A stretch of 45,362 bases of DNA, taken from NCBI GenBank assembly GCA_024277675.1, contig JAJRUS010000035.1, positions 1 through 45,362 on the forward strand, in the 5' to 3' direction. A program made the position numbers and the translations under genes. This DNA is from a bacterium. Lineage in GTDB: Bacteria > SZUA-182 > SZUA-191 > JAJRXT01. Of this stretch, positions 30,810 to 41,476 are shown one piece after another (position 1 is the stretch's first letter; each line of letters starts with the position of its first letter). The notes under the pieces were generated by a model, which had not been told where the DNA came from, ran no database searches, and saw only the letters and a program-made list of their open reading frames with translations.

Positions 30810-31583
30810 ATGAAGAAACATTATTATTTATGGTTAAGCATATTATTTGCCATATCCGGCTGCTCGCAGCTAAATAAAAACAAGGATGTCTTATTCCAGG
30901 TTTCAACCGTAAATGCCTTGCTTGCTGGAGTATATGACGGGGAGCTTAGTTTTGGTGAGCTAATGCAGCAGGGGGATTTCGGCATCGGCACCTTCAACTG
31001 GCTGGATGGGGAGATGATCGCCCTGGATGGCTATTTTTATCAGCTAAAAAGTGACGGCAGGGCTTATCCGGTAGCTAATACCCTTAAAACACCTTTTGCG
31101 GCGGTGACCTTCTTCGAGGCGGATAAATCCATCTTTCTGGATAAGTCGCTGGATTATGATGAGTTGCAGCAATATCTGGATGGTTTATGGCCTACCAGAA
31201 ATATTTTTTATGCCATCAAAATAACCGGGGTTTTTGATTATATCAAAACCAGGAGTGTGCCGAAGCAGGAAAAACCCTATCCTCAGTTGGCAGAAGTGGC
31301 CAGGCAGCAGCCCACTTTTGAGTTTAATAACACCGAAGGCGTATTAGTGGGATATCGCCTGCCCGCCTATATGAAAGGCATAAATGTAGCGGGCTATCAT
31401 TTTCATTTTATTGATAAAGACAGAAGTGCGGGCGGGCATCTACTGAAATGCCGGTTAAAGGATGTAAGGATTGAGGTCGATTATACTTCGGAGTTGCATA
31501 TGCTGTTACCGGAGGGTGGTGAGTTTTATAAGGCTGATCTTACCCGGGATAAACAAGCAGAATTAAAGACCATTGAACGCTGA
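30810..31583 (+). CDS. Alpha-acetolactate decarboxylase (BudA-like) with lipoprotein signal
   Basis: LLAGVYDGELSFGELMQQGDFGIGTFNWLDGEMIALDGYFYQL; lipobox ISGC. Confidence 0.88.
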   Translation: MKKHYYLWLSILFAISGCSQLNKNKDVLFQVSTVNALLAGVYDGELSFGELMQQGDFGIGTFNWLDGEMIALDGYFYQLKSDGRAYPVANTLKTPFAAVTFFEADKSIFLDKSLDYDELQQYLDGLWPTRNIFYAIKITGVFDYIKTRSVPKQEKPYPQLAEVARQQPTFEFNNTEGVLVGYRLPAYMKGINVAGYHFHFIDKDRSAGGHLLKCRLKDVRIEVDYTSELHMLLPEGGEFYKADLTRDKQAELKTIER

Positions 31584-31687
31584 TGTTCTTTCTGCTTCCG
31601 GTCATACAATAATCATATTAATTAACAACGGCTGTCTTTATCAGTTTCGTTGTAATTCCCATATTTTTCTATTATGATGGTAAGCAT

Positions 31688-32632
31688 ATGAAGCCTCATG
31701 AGTTGGATTTTCCCATTGTGGATGCCCACATCCACTTTATGAATCAAAAGACGCAAAGCCAGGCGGTAAAGCTCTGGAGTCGGGGAAACCAGACGCTTAT
31801 AGCAGAGGATAAAAAGCGCCGTAACAAGCATGCCGCCAGCTTAAATAATCCTCCCTGGGAATTTCCCGATCTGTCCGGTAGTGAAATGGCCGTCAAATGG
31901 CAGACGGAGTTAGCTGAAAATGGGATAAGCCGGGGAGTGTTTTTATGCCTGGTGCCGGAATCAGCCGATTTTTGCGAATTTATACGCCGGGGGCAACCAC
32001 GTTTCTGGGGATTTACTACAGTAAATCCACTGGATAAACGGGCGGTAGCCGGATTAGAAGCGCAAATGCAGGGCGGCGGTTTTGTGGGGCTAAAGCTGTT
32101 TCCGGCCCTGCAACGTTTTTATGTGCATGACGAACAGGCTTACCCACTGTACGAGTTGGCTGAACGTCGGGGCTGGCCGATTATTTTTCACATGGGATTA
32201 ACCCTGGCCTATTTCGCCGATGTACGTTACACTAATCCGCTGGATTTACAGCCGGTGGGGCGGGATTTTCCTAAGCTTAATATTATCGTGCCTCATTTCG
32301 GTACCGGGTATTTACGGGAGGCGCTGTTTCTGGCCTATCATTGTGCTAATGTGCATTTCGATACCTCAAGCTCCAATATCTGGCTGAAATATCTCCCCTA
32401 TTCGTTTACCTTGAAGCAGGTTTTTGAAAAATTCCTCTCGGTGGCCGGCCCTGAGCGCATTATATTTGGCACCGATTCCAGCTATTTTCCCCGCGGCTAC
32501 CGCAGTCAGATATTACATGCACAACTGGAAATTCTGGGGCAACTTGGGCTTAGCAAAGAGGAACTAAGAAATATTCTGGGGGGGAATATAATGCGCTTAT
32601 TGAAACAGGAGCAAGCGCCCTCAGATGACTAG
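31688..32632 (+). CDS. Amidohydrolase family protein
   Basis: VDAHIHF, GLKLFPALQRF, IIFHMGL, IIVPHFG, IIFGTDSSYFPRG. Confidence 0.87.
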   Translation: MKPHELDFPIVDAHIHFMNQKTQSQAVKLWSRGNQTLIAEDKKRRNKHAASLNNPPWEFPDLSGSEMAVKWQTELAENGISRGVFLCLVPESADFCEFIRRGQPRFWGFTTVNPLDKRAVAGLEAQMQGGGFVGLKLFPALQRFYVHDEQAYPLYELAERRGWPIIFHMGLTLAYFADVRYTNPLDLQPVGRDFPKLNIIVPHFGTGYLREALFLAYHCANVHFDTSSSNIWLKYLPYSFTLKQVFEKFLSVAGPERIIFGTDSSYFPRGYRSQILHAQLEILGQLGLSKEELRNILGGNIMRLLKQEQAPSDD

Positions 32633-33554
32633 ACTCTTAAGCATCACCATTATTATAATCTGTGGAATCGGCTTCTTAAGCCCCGCCTGGGGACAGGAGC
32701 CGGTTTTAGCTAAAGCCGCTGCCGGGGCGGAGGAAATCCGCTCTTTTGCAGAACACCTTTTTTCCCAGGGCGAATACTACCGGGCCATTACCGAATACAA
32801 AAGGCTGCTGTTTCACTACCCGCAATACCCTGAAGCCGGCGAGGTTCGTTTGCAAATTGGGGATTGCTATCTTAAGGGAGAGCAGTGGGATGAGGCTATA
32901 GCATATTTTCAGTCGCTGCTTATGCTGAAGTTACCGGAGAAAACCAAAAGCAGGTTGCTTTATAAAATCGGAGAAGCCTATTATGCCAAGGCCGAGTATA
33001 CGAATGCCCGCCGTCAACTGGAAGCCTTAATTAATCAATTTCCCGATAGCCCGGAGGTAGCCGGAGCCCGCTACTTAATCGGGCAGAGTTATTTAAAGCA
33101 AGCTTATTGGCTTAAAGCGGGGGATGAGTTTGGCCGGATAAACAAGGGCGTAGATGCCGAAGGATTAAGCCGGGAAGTGCGTAAGGGGGTGGATTTGCCC
33201 TATAAATCCCCGGGACTGGCCGGCGGCTTGTCGGCGGCAGTCCCCGGTCTGGGCCAGTTATATACCGGGCGCCGGCAGGATGCTTTGATGGCCTTGTTAC
33301 TGAACGGGGTTTTTATCTGGGGCACGGTGGAATCATTCAGGGGCGGTAATGATGTAGCTGGCGGCATCTTGTTGTTTTTTGAATCGGGATGGTATGGCGG
33401 CAATATATACAGTGCGGTAAGCAGCGCCCATAAGTATAATAAGAAGCTGAAAGAAGATTTTATAGAAAAGCTTAATTCCCGCTTTAAATTCAGCCTGGGC
33501 AGCCTTCAGGGGGATATTAGCCGGCCATATGTGGGTCTGAGCTATAGATTTTAG
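32625..33554 (+). CDS. Exported tetratricopeptide-repeat protein
   Basis: Signal peptide, TPR pattern AEHLFSQGEYYRAITEYKRLLFHYPQYPEAGEVRLQIGDCYL. Confidence 0.82.
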   Translation: MTRLLSITIIIICGIGFLSPAWGQEPVLAKAAAGAEEIRSFAEHLFSQGEYYRAITEYKRLLFHYPQYPEAGEVRLQIGDCYLKGEQWDEAIAYFQSLLMLKLPEKTKSRLLYKIGEAYYAKAEYTNARRQLEALINQFPDSPEVAGARYLIGQSYLKQAYWLKAGDEFGRINKGVDAEGLSREVRKGVDLPYKSPGLAGGLSAAVPGLGQLYTGRRQDALMALLLNGVFIWGTVESFRGGNDVAGGILLFFESGWYGGNIYSAVSSAHKYNKKLKEDFIEKLNSRFKFSLGSLQGDISRPYVGLSYRF

Positions 33555-33593
33555 CAGATTGTGGGACAGGGAAGTAACCGGAAGGGTGATTAG

Positions 33594-34664
33594 ATGCGGG
33601 TAGCGGTAGCCATGAGCGGTGGGGTGGATAGTTCGGTAGCTGCCGCCCTGCTTAAGGAACAGGGATACGATGTGCTGGGGATTACTATGCATGTCTGGTC
33701 TGATTATGGACTTGCCCCAGCGGAAAAACGCCGCCAGAGTTGCTGCGCCCCCTGCCATATCGAAGACGCCAAGATGGTGGCTCATAATTTAGGCATTCCC
33801 CACTATGTGCTGGATTTCAGACAGGAATTTGACAAGCATGTGGTAGATTATTTCTGCCGGGAATATCTGGCCGGACGCACCCCCAACCCCTGTATCCCAT
33901 GCAACCGGAAGCTGAAATTCGGCTTACTTTTAAGTAAGATTAAGGAGTTGGGCGCAGAATCCATCGCCACCGGTCATTATGCCCGGATTGAAAATGATGC
34001 CGAGGGACACTTTCTACTTAAGTGCGCCAAAGATAAGACCAAGGATCAAACATACTTCCTGTTTAATCTGGGGCAGCAACAACTAAAACATATCCGGTTT
34101 CCCCTGGGTGAGTTAAAAAAGGGACGCACCAGGGAAATAGCCCGCCACCTGGGACTGAGGGTAGCCGATAAGCCGGACAGCCAGCAGGTATGCTTTATAG
34201 ATCAGCATTACCAGCAATTGCTTAAAAGCCGGTTTCCTAAAAGGATAAAGCCCGGCGCTATTTTAGATTATCAAGGCCGGCGCATCGGTTTTCATCACGG
34301 AGCGCCCCTTTATACCATCGGCCAGCGGCGCGGTTTGGGCATTGCCCTGGGATACCCACTGTACGTTACTAAAATTGATAGCGGCGCTAATACCATTACC
34401 GTCGGCGAGGCTGATAAATTATATCGTAACGATTTAACCGCCACTTACTGCCATATGGTATCCGGTGAGGATTTGAACAATTCGAGAATGGTAAAGGTCA
34501 AAATAAGGTCGGTTCATAAAGCGGCCAAAGCCATTATTTCTCCCCTGGCCGGACAAAAGATTAGGGTAAGGTTTGCCCAACCCCAGCGAGCGGTTACACC
34601 GGGACAGGCAGTGGTGTTCTATGAAGGCGACACCGTACTGGGGGGCGGGTGGATACAGGCGTAA
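33594..34664 (+). CDS. mnmA: tRNA-specific 2-thiouridylase
   Basis: VAVAMSGGVDSSVAAALL, GRTPNPCIPCNRKLKFG, QQVCFI. Confidence 0.97.
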   Translation: MRVAVAMSGGVDSSVAAALLKEQGYDVLGITMHVWSDYGLAPAEKRRQSCCAPCHIEDAKMVAHNLGIPHYVLDFRQEFDKHVVDYFCREYLAGRTPNPCIPCNRKLKFGLLLSKIKELGAESIATGHYARIENDAEGHFLLKCAKDKTKDQTYFLFNLGQQQLKHIRFPLGELKKGRTREIARHLGLRVADKPDSQQVCFIDQHYQQLLKSRFPKRIKPGAILDYQGRRIGFHHGAPLYTIGQRRGLGIALGYPLYVTKIDSGANTITVGEADKLYRNDLTATYCHMVSGEDLNNSRMVKVKIRSVHKAAKAIISPLAGQKIRVRFAQPQRAVTPGQAVVFYEGDTVLGGGWIQA

Positions 34665-34696
34665 GCGGGCACAGCGGACAGGGTCCGCCTTTTATT

Positions 34697-34979
34697 AACT
34701 GATGTTACGCACAAGAACTAAGAAATGCTATAGAATGACAAATGTCAAAGCCCAAATATCAAAACCTTTTTTAGACAGGATGTACAGGATATACAAGATA
34801 AAGAATTTAAACCTGTCCCTGACAGATTCAGGTATCATCCTGTTAATCCTGTCAAGAATTCCTTTTGGCATTTAGCTTTTGGATTTGATTTGAACTTGGG
34901 TCATTGACCCTTTGGATTTTGACATTTGGATTTAAAACTACTTCCAAGCCCCAAAATTCGGTTTTGCGTAAGGTGAGTT
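34697..34979. mobile_element. MITE-like long imperfect palindromic element
   Basis: Ends AACTGATGTTACGCACAA / AACTCACCTTACGCAAAA (about 14/18 identical as inverted repeats); inner pair GACAGGATGTACAGGAT and reverse complement of ATCCTGTTAATCCTGTC; flanked by ATT on both sides. Confidence 0.55.
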
Positions 34980-35040
34980 ATTTAGATAGCACGTATTTGT
35001 TGACCTGTTGATGACCAATAACAAAGGTAAACATTAACTT

Positions 35041-35886
35041 ATGGAATTAATAAAAATGGAAAACTCACTCAAACAGAAGTATAGCAAGTTAACCCAAATT
35101 TTAACCGAAATGGGCAGCCTGATAGTAGCTTATTCCGGCGGGGTGGACAGCACGCTGTTACTTAAGGTAGCTGCTGATACCCTGGGAGATAAAACGTTGG
35201 CGGTAACCGCCTGTTCGGCTACTTATCCTGAACGTGAATACCGACATAGCTGTCAAATAGCACAAGCAATGGGAGTAAAACAGCTTACTATCCATTCAGC
35301 GGAATTAGAGCGTGAGAATTTTGTCGAAAATCCCCCCAACAGGTGTTATTATTGTAAGCAGGAGCTGTTTGGCGAATTGAAAGCTTTAGCCAGGCAACAG
35401 GGTATCAGTTGGATAGCCGACGGCAGCAACAGGAGCGATGAAGGGGACTTTCGCCCCGGAATGGAGTGTGCCCTGGAGCTGGGGGTTCGCAGTCCATTGC
35501 GGGAAGCCGGTTTAAGCAAAGCAGATATTCGCCGGTTATCCCAACAACTGGGATTGCCCAATTGGGACAAGCCGGCTTCGGCCTGCCTGGCCTCCCGCTT
35601 TCCCTATGGGGAGAGAATAACCGCCCCCAAGCTGAAAATGGTAAATACGGCTGAGGAATACTTATGGCGGCAGGGTTTCAGTCAGCTTAGAGTGCGCCAT
35701 CATGCTAATCTGGCCCGCATTGAAATTCCTGCCGAGGAATTACCCCGTTTTCAGGACGACGATTTCCGCCGGCAACTAATTAAGGAACTAAAGCGGATTG
35801 GCTATACATATGTAACCCTTGACCTGGAAGGCTATCGCACCGGGAGCATGAACGAGGATATTAACCTTTCCAGGAAACATTCTTGA
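35041..35886 (+). CDS. larE: ATP-dependent sacrificial sulfur transferase
   Basis: LIVAYSGGVDSTLLLKVA, NRCYYCKQELFGEL, GSNRSDEGDFRPGM. Confidence 0.92.
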   Translation: MELIKMENSLKQKYSKLTQILTEMGSLIVAYSGGVDSTLLLKVAADTLGDKTLAVTACSATYPEREYRHSCQIAQAMGVKQLTIHSAELERENFVENPPNRCYYCKQELFGELKALARQQGISWIADGSNRSDEGDFRPGMECALELGVRSPLREAGLSKADIRRLSQQLGLPNWDKPASACLASRFPYGERITAPKLKMVNTAEEYLWRQGFSQLRVRHHANLARIEIPAEELPRFQDDDFRRQLIKELKRIGYTYVTLDLEGYRTGSMNEDINLSRKHS

Positions 35887-36003
35887 AAAAGGGGCTTATT
35901 CTCAAAATCAAATTGACAATGGATAGCTAACTTGTTAGCATGTGGGATACTAAGCTTCGGAAAGAGTTTGATTCCAAACAAAAAATAATAGAGTGAGTGT
36001 TTT

Positions 36004-36924
36004 ATGACAAATGAATTCAAGGAAGATTCCTATTATATTGAGCAGATAAACCGATTGCGTAAAGAACGGAATGCGGTTATTCTGGCCCATAATTATCAGC
36101 GGGGAGAGGTGCAGGATATCGCTGATTTTGTGGGTGATTCTCTGGGATTATCGCGACAGGCGGCAAGTACGGATGCCGAGCTTATTATTTTCTGCGGGGT
36201 GCGCTTTATGGCGGAAACTGCCGCCATTTTGTCCCCGGAAAAGATGGTATTGCTGCCAGACATACAGGCCGGCTGCCCGATGGCCGACATGATAACCGCT
36301 GAACAACTGCGGGAAGCCAAACTAAAATATCCGGCAGCCACCGTAATTTGTTATGTAAACAGCTCGGCTGAGGTAAAAGCTGAAAGCGATATCTGCTGTA
36401 CCTCAACCAATGCTATTGCGGCGGTAAAGTCAGTAAACGGTCGGCAGATATTATTTGTTCCCGATGAACATTTAGGTAGATATGTGGCCTCCAAAACCGA
36501 GGCCGATATTATCTTCTGGCCCGGTTATTGTCCCACTCACTATCGGGTATTACCCGAAGATATCTTAAAAGCCAAGGAACGCTATCCGCAGGCCAAGGTA
36601 ATAGTACACCCGGAATGCCGGCTGGAAGTAATCATGCTGGCTGATGAGGCCTTAAGTACCGGCGGTATTATAAAGTATGTAAGTGAGTCAGCCGCCGACG
36701 AGATTATACTGGGTACCGAACTGGGAATGGCTTATCGCTTGCAGAAGGATTATCCCCATAAGCGGGTACATCTGGCTACTGAAAAGTTGATCTGCCCCAA
36801 TATGAAGCTTATTACTCTGGATAAGGTAGCCTCAGCGCTAGAAAAGCTACAGCCCCGGGTCACCGTACCTGAGAACATACGGATAAAAGCCAGACAATCC
36901 CTGGATCGCATGCTGGCCATCTGA
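36004..36924 (+). CDS. nadA: Quinolinate synthase
   Basis: AVILAHNYQRGEVQDIADFVGDSL, VICYVNSSAEVKAESDICCTS, PECRLEV. Confidence 0.97.
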   Translation: MTNEFKEDSYYIEQINRLRKERNAVILAHNYQRGEVQDIADFVGDSLGLSRQAASTDAELIIFCGVRFMAETAAILSPEKMVLLPDIQAGCPMADMITAEQLREAKLKYPAATVICYVNSSAEVKAESDICCTSTNAIAAVKSVNGRQILFVPDEHLGRYVASKTEADIIFWPGYCPTHYRVLPEDILKAKERYPQAKVIVHPECRLEVIMLADEALSTGGIIKYVSESAADEIILGTELGMAYRLQKDYPHKRVHLATEKLICPNMKLITLDKVASALEKLQPRVTVPENIRIKARQSLDRMLAI

Positions 36925-36942
36925 GCAGCCTATCAATCGGAC

Positions 36943-36983
36943 AAAAAACAGGGGTGATCCTTGACGGTCACCCCTGTTTTTTT
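36943..36983. terminator. Bidirectional rho-independent terminator between nadA and fbp
   Basis: aaaaaacaggggtgatcc-ttgac-ggtcacccctgttttttt. Confidence 0.93.
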
Positions 36984-36992
36984 ACAGCCCCC

Positions 36993-38006
36993 TTATACTT
37001 CCCCTTTTATGAACTTTTCGGCCTGGTCTATGTCTTCCCGGCTGCCGATATAAAGCGGTACCCGCTGATGCAAACCGGCAGGCGCTATATCCAGGATATC
37101 CTGCTCCCCATCGCTGGCCCGGCCGCCGGCTTGTTCCGCCAGAAAAGCCATCGGTGCAGCCTCATACAGTAATCTAAGCTTGCCTTTGGGTTTATGGGGA
37201 TCCTTGTAATCCCTGGGATACATGAAAATACCGCCTTTGAGCAGGGTGCGATGGAAATCGGCCACCAGTGAGCCTATATAACGTAAGCTGTAGGGGCGCT
37301 TGGTTTCCGGATCGCTTTCCTTCAGGTAATCTACATAGCGCTTGGTGTTCTCATGCCAATAGTTATGGTTGCCTTCATTCACGCTATATATTTTACCCTT
37401 AGCCGGCATTTTTATATTGGGATGGGAGAGGATAAATTCCCCGATACTGGGATCCAGCGTAAAGCCATGTACTCCATAACCCATGCTGTAAACCAGCATG
37501 GTGCTGGAGCCATATACGATATAGCCGGCGCAGACCTGGGTTCTGCCGGGTTGCAGCAGATCCTCGGCGCTCCCGGCCTTGCCTTGAGTAATTTTGCGGT
37601 GGATAGAAAATATGGTGCCGATGTTCACATTGACATCGATGTTGGAAGAACCATCCAGCGGGTCAAATGCCAGGGTGTATTCCCCCTCACAGCCGGGCGC
37701 CGCCGGAATGGGATCATCCACCTCTTCCGAGGCCATTACACACACATAACCCGAAGTTGCCATTTGCTTACTGATAATGTCGTTGGCATATTCGTCCAGC
37801 TTCTGCACCTCTTCACCCTGTACATTTACCTCTCCGGTAAGTCCCAGAATCCCGGCCAGGCCAGCTTTATTAACCTCTCTCGATATAACCTTAGCCACTG
37901 CCAACAAATCATTAAGTACGCCGGAAAGATCACCGGCCTCAGGCTGCCGACGCTGCGTAGTCACAACATGCCGGATTATCGTACTACCTAGTGCTTCCAT
38001 AATCAT
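36993..38006 (-). CDS. fbp: Fructose-1,6-bisphosphatase class I
   Basis: [26 protein letters not shown]. Confidence 0.97.
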   Translation of the reverse strand: MIMEALGSTIIRHVVTTQRRQPEAGDLSGVLNDLLAVAKVISREVNKAGLAGILGLTGEVNVQGEEVQKLDEYANDIISKQMATSGYVCVMASEEVDDPIPAAPGCEGEYTLAFDPLDGSSNIDVNVNIGTIFSIHRKITQGKAGSAEDLLQPGRTQVCAGYIVYGSSTMLVYSMGYGVHGFTLDPSIGEFILSHPNIKMPAKGKIYSVNEGNHNYWHENTKRYVDYLKESDPETKRPYSLRYIGSLVADFHRTLLKGGIFMYPRDYKDPHKPKGKLRLLYEAAPMAFLAEQAGGRASDGEQDILDIAPAGLHQRVPLYIGSREDIDQAEKFIKGEV

Positions 38007-39124
38007 TCCTCCTCTGTTGCTGGTACGTTTGGTTCGTTAACAGGTTTATACTCAACAAATAATTTATTGTCCCGCAATTTATCTATATATGCTTGAGCTG
38101 CCGAGGCAATCGCAGGCGCCGCCCGGGCGGCTACCTGCTGCAGGTGATGACAGGCCTGGGCTTGAATTGCTTTATATTCGGCTATTCGTAAGGTATAATT
38201 TTCCAGATTATATTTATACATATATCGTGTACCAAAGGCATGTACATTAGGTACATGTAAGCCGTTTACAGCTTTCTGCATTTTTTCCTGTTTCTGTCTG
38301 AAGTATTTTACTGCTTCAAAATCAACTTCCAATAAACTTAATGAATCCATGGGGTGTTCCACCACTTCTATTGTAAGGCTTATTTCCTTGCCACCTTTTC
38401 GATATTCTTCATCCGGAGAAACCTTTTGATAAGCCCCAAATATAGCGGTTGGATGATATACTCCCGACGGGGCATCCGGAAAGACGGTAACCTTACAATA
38501 AATATTAACCAACGCATTAAATTTTTCGACCATTACAAAGGATTTGTCAGCCAACAGCTCTAATTTAATAAATTTTGGGGTGTGTAACGCCTCAAGCTTT
38601 ATCTCATAATCAGGTTTATCAATGTCTTCCGTCGCATCATCGGCTTCGGATTCATCCAGTTCCTCCAGTTCCTCCGGTTCCGCCTGGAAGCCGGCATAGG
38701 CCTTAAGATAGCCGTGGAGATAAATCACCTCTCCCGGACGAACAACTACCCGACCGCCATTCTGTATATGCGTCATGAAATGTTTTTTCATTTGATCCAT
38801 GATTTCAATTTTTTTTAATACTCCCGACACCAGGCGCTTATTCTCTGGAAACTGCCGAACATATTTTAATAATTCTTCTTTTTTCTTATCTTTAATCAAC
38901 ATCTCGGCCAATTTAACTTTAGCTTTCTCTACATGTCTGCTTTCCGGATAACGCTTGATGAATTGCCAATAAGCACGGGTATTTTTCTTGGTCTTCGCCA
39001 TATGATAAGGTATATCCGAAGGATCGCTCGTGGATATACCGCCGGTAATTGTTTTGCAGGAAATCATCAATGTCAGCCCAATAAACAGCAAAAATGCCCG
39101 CTGGACATAGTTATTCACCATCAT
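38003..39124 (-). CDS. Uncharacterised lipoprotein, TPR-like N-terminal region
   Basis: Lipobox [31 protein letters not shown]; 4 nt overlaps with both neighbours. Confidence 0.75.
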   Translation of the reverse strand: MMVNNYVQRAFLLFIGLTLMISCKTITGGISTSDPSDIPYHMAKTKKNTRAYWQFIKRYPESRHVEKAKVKLAEMLIKDKKKEELLKYVRQFPENKRLVSGVLKKIEIMDQMKKHFMTHIQNGGRVVVRPGEVIYLHGYLKAYAGFQAEPEELEELDESEADDATEDIDKPDYEIKLEALHTPKFIKLELLADKSFVMVEKFNALVNIYCKVTVFPDAPSGVYHPTAIFGAYQKVSPDEEYRKGGKEISLTIEVVEHPMDSLSLLEVDFEAVKYFRQKQEKMQKAVNGLHVPNVHAFGTRYMYKYNLENYTLRIAEYKAIQAQACHHLQQVAARAAPAIASAAQAYIDKLRDNKLFVEYKPVNEPNVPATEEE

Positions 39125-39573
39125 TCACCAGCATTTAATAATCGGTTAAATTGCTTTTCTGTCAACGTAATTGTTTTGAATAAGTCTTCATCGCTTAAAC
39201 CCTGTAAATATTTCAGTCCCTGTTGCTGAAACTCTGCCATCGGCAGTTGTTTGTTCAAACTATTTACTTTTTCCCTGACATGGGAGTTAAGCATAAGCTG
39301 TATATTCTGTGCCCCATCTCCGAGGCTTATACCACAACCGTCTTCCAGCAAGACAGGAGTAAGTTGCGCCTGGGTCGCAAATACAGTGCCGGCTCCATCA
39401 CGAATACACTTGCTAGTGCCCTGTATTACAGCCTGCTTTACGGTAATATTACTTTCAACTGCTAATTTAAGCGCAGTGACCGCCCCCCTTACTCCATAGT
39501 ACAGACTGGGGCACTTATGCCCATGACGCACCGCCGCCTTATCAAATAATTTTTCTAAATCCAATTCCGCCAT
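39121..39573 (-). CDS. FmdE-family protein (short, cytoplasmic)
   Basis: HGHKCPSLYYGVRGA motif and VIQGTSKCIRDG; start taken at MAELDLEKLF (ORF to 39585). Confidence 0.78.
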   Translation of the reverse strand: MAELDLEKLFDKAAVRHGHKCPSLYYGVRGAVTALKLAVESNITVKQAVIQGTSKCIRDGAGTVFATQAQLTPVLLEDGCGISLGDGAQNIQLMLNSHVREKVNSLNKQLPMAEFQQQGLKYLQGLSDEDLFKTITLTEKQFNRLLNAGE

Positions 39574-39701
39574 CGTATCTCCCAAGTTGACAAAATTATA
39601 CCATAGTTAACTTTCAATTAGCAATATGCTTAACAAATTTATGGGGATAATCGCCCATATATTAAAAACTTGCAGCCCCTTTTATCCATACAGGTAACCC
39701 T

Positions 39702-41384
39702 TTACCCTGGCCCGGCCTGGGCCACCGACTTGTCCTGCAGCCGGCGAAAGCACATCCAGGCCTCATACCCCAGCCATAGGGCCAGGATAAGTATGGCGCT
39801 GCCGACGGTAGCTACCAACCAGTTACCATCGGTTACATACTTTTTTATGTTAAGCAGCATCGCCCACAAGGCCATCCCCAATACAAATATCATGGGCAGT
39901 AAAGTATAAATAATCGGTTTACCCCTACGGGCCAGATACAGGGTAACCACCAACAGCGCCAATCCGGCTAATAGCTGATTGGTAGTACCGAACAAGGGCC
40001 ACAGGGTCAGTCCACCCTTACCGGTACCCTTGACCAGGCAAAGTAAATACGCCGTGAATACCGCCACCAGCCCGGAGAGATAGCGATTCTGAAATGACTC
40101 CCAGCCGACCACAGCCGCCAGATCGGTAATGATATAACGCTGCAGCCGGGTAGCGGTATCAATTGTGGTCAACGCAAAGCTGATTATAATCACTCCGGTT
40201 ACGGCAATCGCTAACTTAAGCGGAATGCCGCAAGCCGCCATGAACATCCCCCCACCGTCGACAAAGGCGCCGATCTTGGCCCCCAGGCCTTGTGCCGCCT
40301 GCCAACTGATATAATGCTCGCTCCAGGCGGACTTACTGGCAAAACCGGCGGTACAGGCCAGAATAGCCATGGTGGATAGCGCCCCCTCTCCCAGCATAGA
40401 GCCGTAACCCACCGCTTTGGCATCCTGCTCACGACCCAGTTGTTTGGCGGTAGTGCCTGAGGATACCAGGCTGTGAAAGCCGGATACCGCTCCGCAGGCA
40501 ATCACAATAAACAGAAACGGGAATATGGGCGGCGCGCCGGGCGGGTTCAGCCGTACCGCCGGAGCGACTATTTCAGGCCGCAGGATGAATAAGCCGATAT
40601 ACATCAGCCCCAATCCCAGAAAGAGCCAGCCGGCATTGATAAAATCGCGGGGTTGGAGCAATAACCACACCGGCAGCACCGCTGCCAGAAATGAATAAAT
40701 CAGCACCAGGACAATCCAACTGGAAAGCTCAGAGCCTAAGAAGGTAGCCCCTAACTTAATAGGATAAATTGTACCCAGGTAGCAAAAGGCGCAAACCAGA
40801 ATTATGGCAAATATAGTAGGCCCTACCTCTCCCAACTTAGTTTTATAAAAACTGAAACCCACCGCTGCCGCCAGCGGCATCTCCACCAGAATGGGCAGCA
40901 CCGTCTCCGGATATTGGATAAACAACAAGCCGATGATTAAGGCAAATACCGCCAACACTATCCATAACAGGAAGAAAATGATCAGCAGGAACAAGGTGCG
41001 GGCACGATTGCTTACCAAATCGCGGGTAAGCTCGCCGATGGATTTCCCCTGAGACCTTACCGAAACCACCAGTGAACCCAGATCATGCACCCCGCCGATT
41101 AAGATGCTGCCCAGCACCACCCACAACACGGCCGGCAGCCAGCCCCAGATTACGGCGATTGCCGGGCCTACAATCGGAGCCGCTCCCGCAATGGAGGTAA
41201 AATGATGGCCGAACAGGATGGCTTTCTTGGTTGGAACATAGTCCACCCCGTCATGTAACTGATGGGCCGGGGTAGTGTTCTGGGGATTTAATTCGAATAT
41301 TTTTCGGCTTAAAAATGTGGCGTAAAATTTATACGCCAGGGAAAAACTGACTAACGCCAACAAGGCAATGACTACAGAATTCAA
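39702..41384 (-). CDS. cstA: Carbon starvation protein CstA-type transporter
   Basis: HHFTSIAGAAPIVGPAIAVIWGWLPA, GGVHDLGSL, SGFHSLVSSGTTAKQL. Confidence 0.95.
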   Translation of the reverse strand: MNSVVIALLALVSFSLAYKFYATFLSRKIFELNPQNTTPAHQLHDGVDYVPTKKAILFGHHFTSIAGAAPIVGPAIAVIWGWLPAVLWVVLGSILIGGVHDLGSLVVSVRSQGKSIGELTRDLVSNRARTLFLLIIFFLLWIVLAVFALIIGLLFIQYPETVLPILVEMPLAAAVGFSFYKTKLGEVGPTIFAIILVCAFCYLGTIYPIKLGATFLGSELSSWIVLVLIYSFLAAVLPVWLLLQPRDFINAGWLFLGLGLMYIGLFILRPEIVAPAVRLNPPGAPPIFPFLFIVIACGAVSGFHSLVSSGTTAKQLGREQDAKAVGYGSMLGEGALSTMAILACTAGFASKSAWSEHYISWQAAQGLGAKIGAFVDGGGMFMAACGIPLKLAIAVTGVIIISFALTTIDTATRLQRYIITDLAAVVGWESFQNRYLSGLVAVFTAYLLCLVKGTGKGGLTLWPLFGTTNQLLAGLALLVVTLYLARRGKPIIYTLLPMIFVLGMALWAMLLNIKKYVTDGNWLVATVGSAILILALWLGYEAWMCFRRLQDKSVAQAGPG

Positions 41385-41476
41385 AACTTGCTCCCTGACT
41401 TAAGGCAGGATATAATAATGGTTACGCCATAAAAACTTAGCAAAAAAACCTATCCAGCGCAAGGAAAATCATCTTC

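Noticed and set aside
33333-33785. 150 aa minus-strand ORF
   Set aside because: Antisense to the TPR protein end and mnmA start.
37353-37991. 212 aa plus-strand ORF
   Set aside because: Complete shadow of fbp on the opposite strand.
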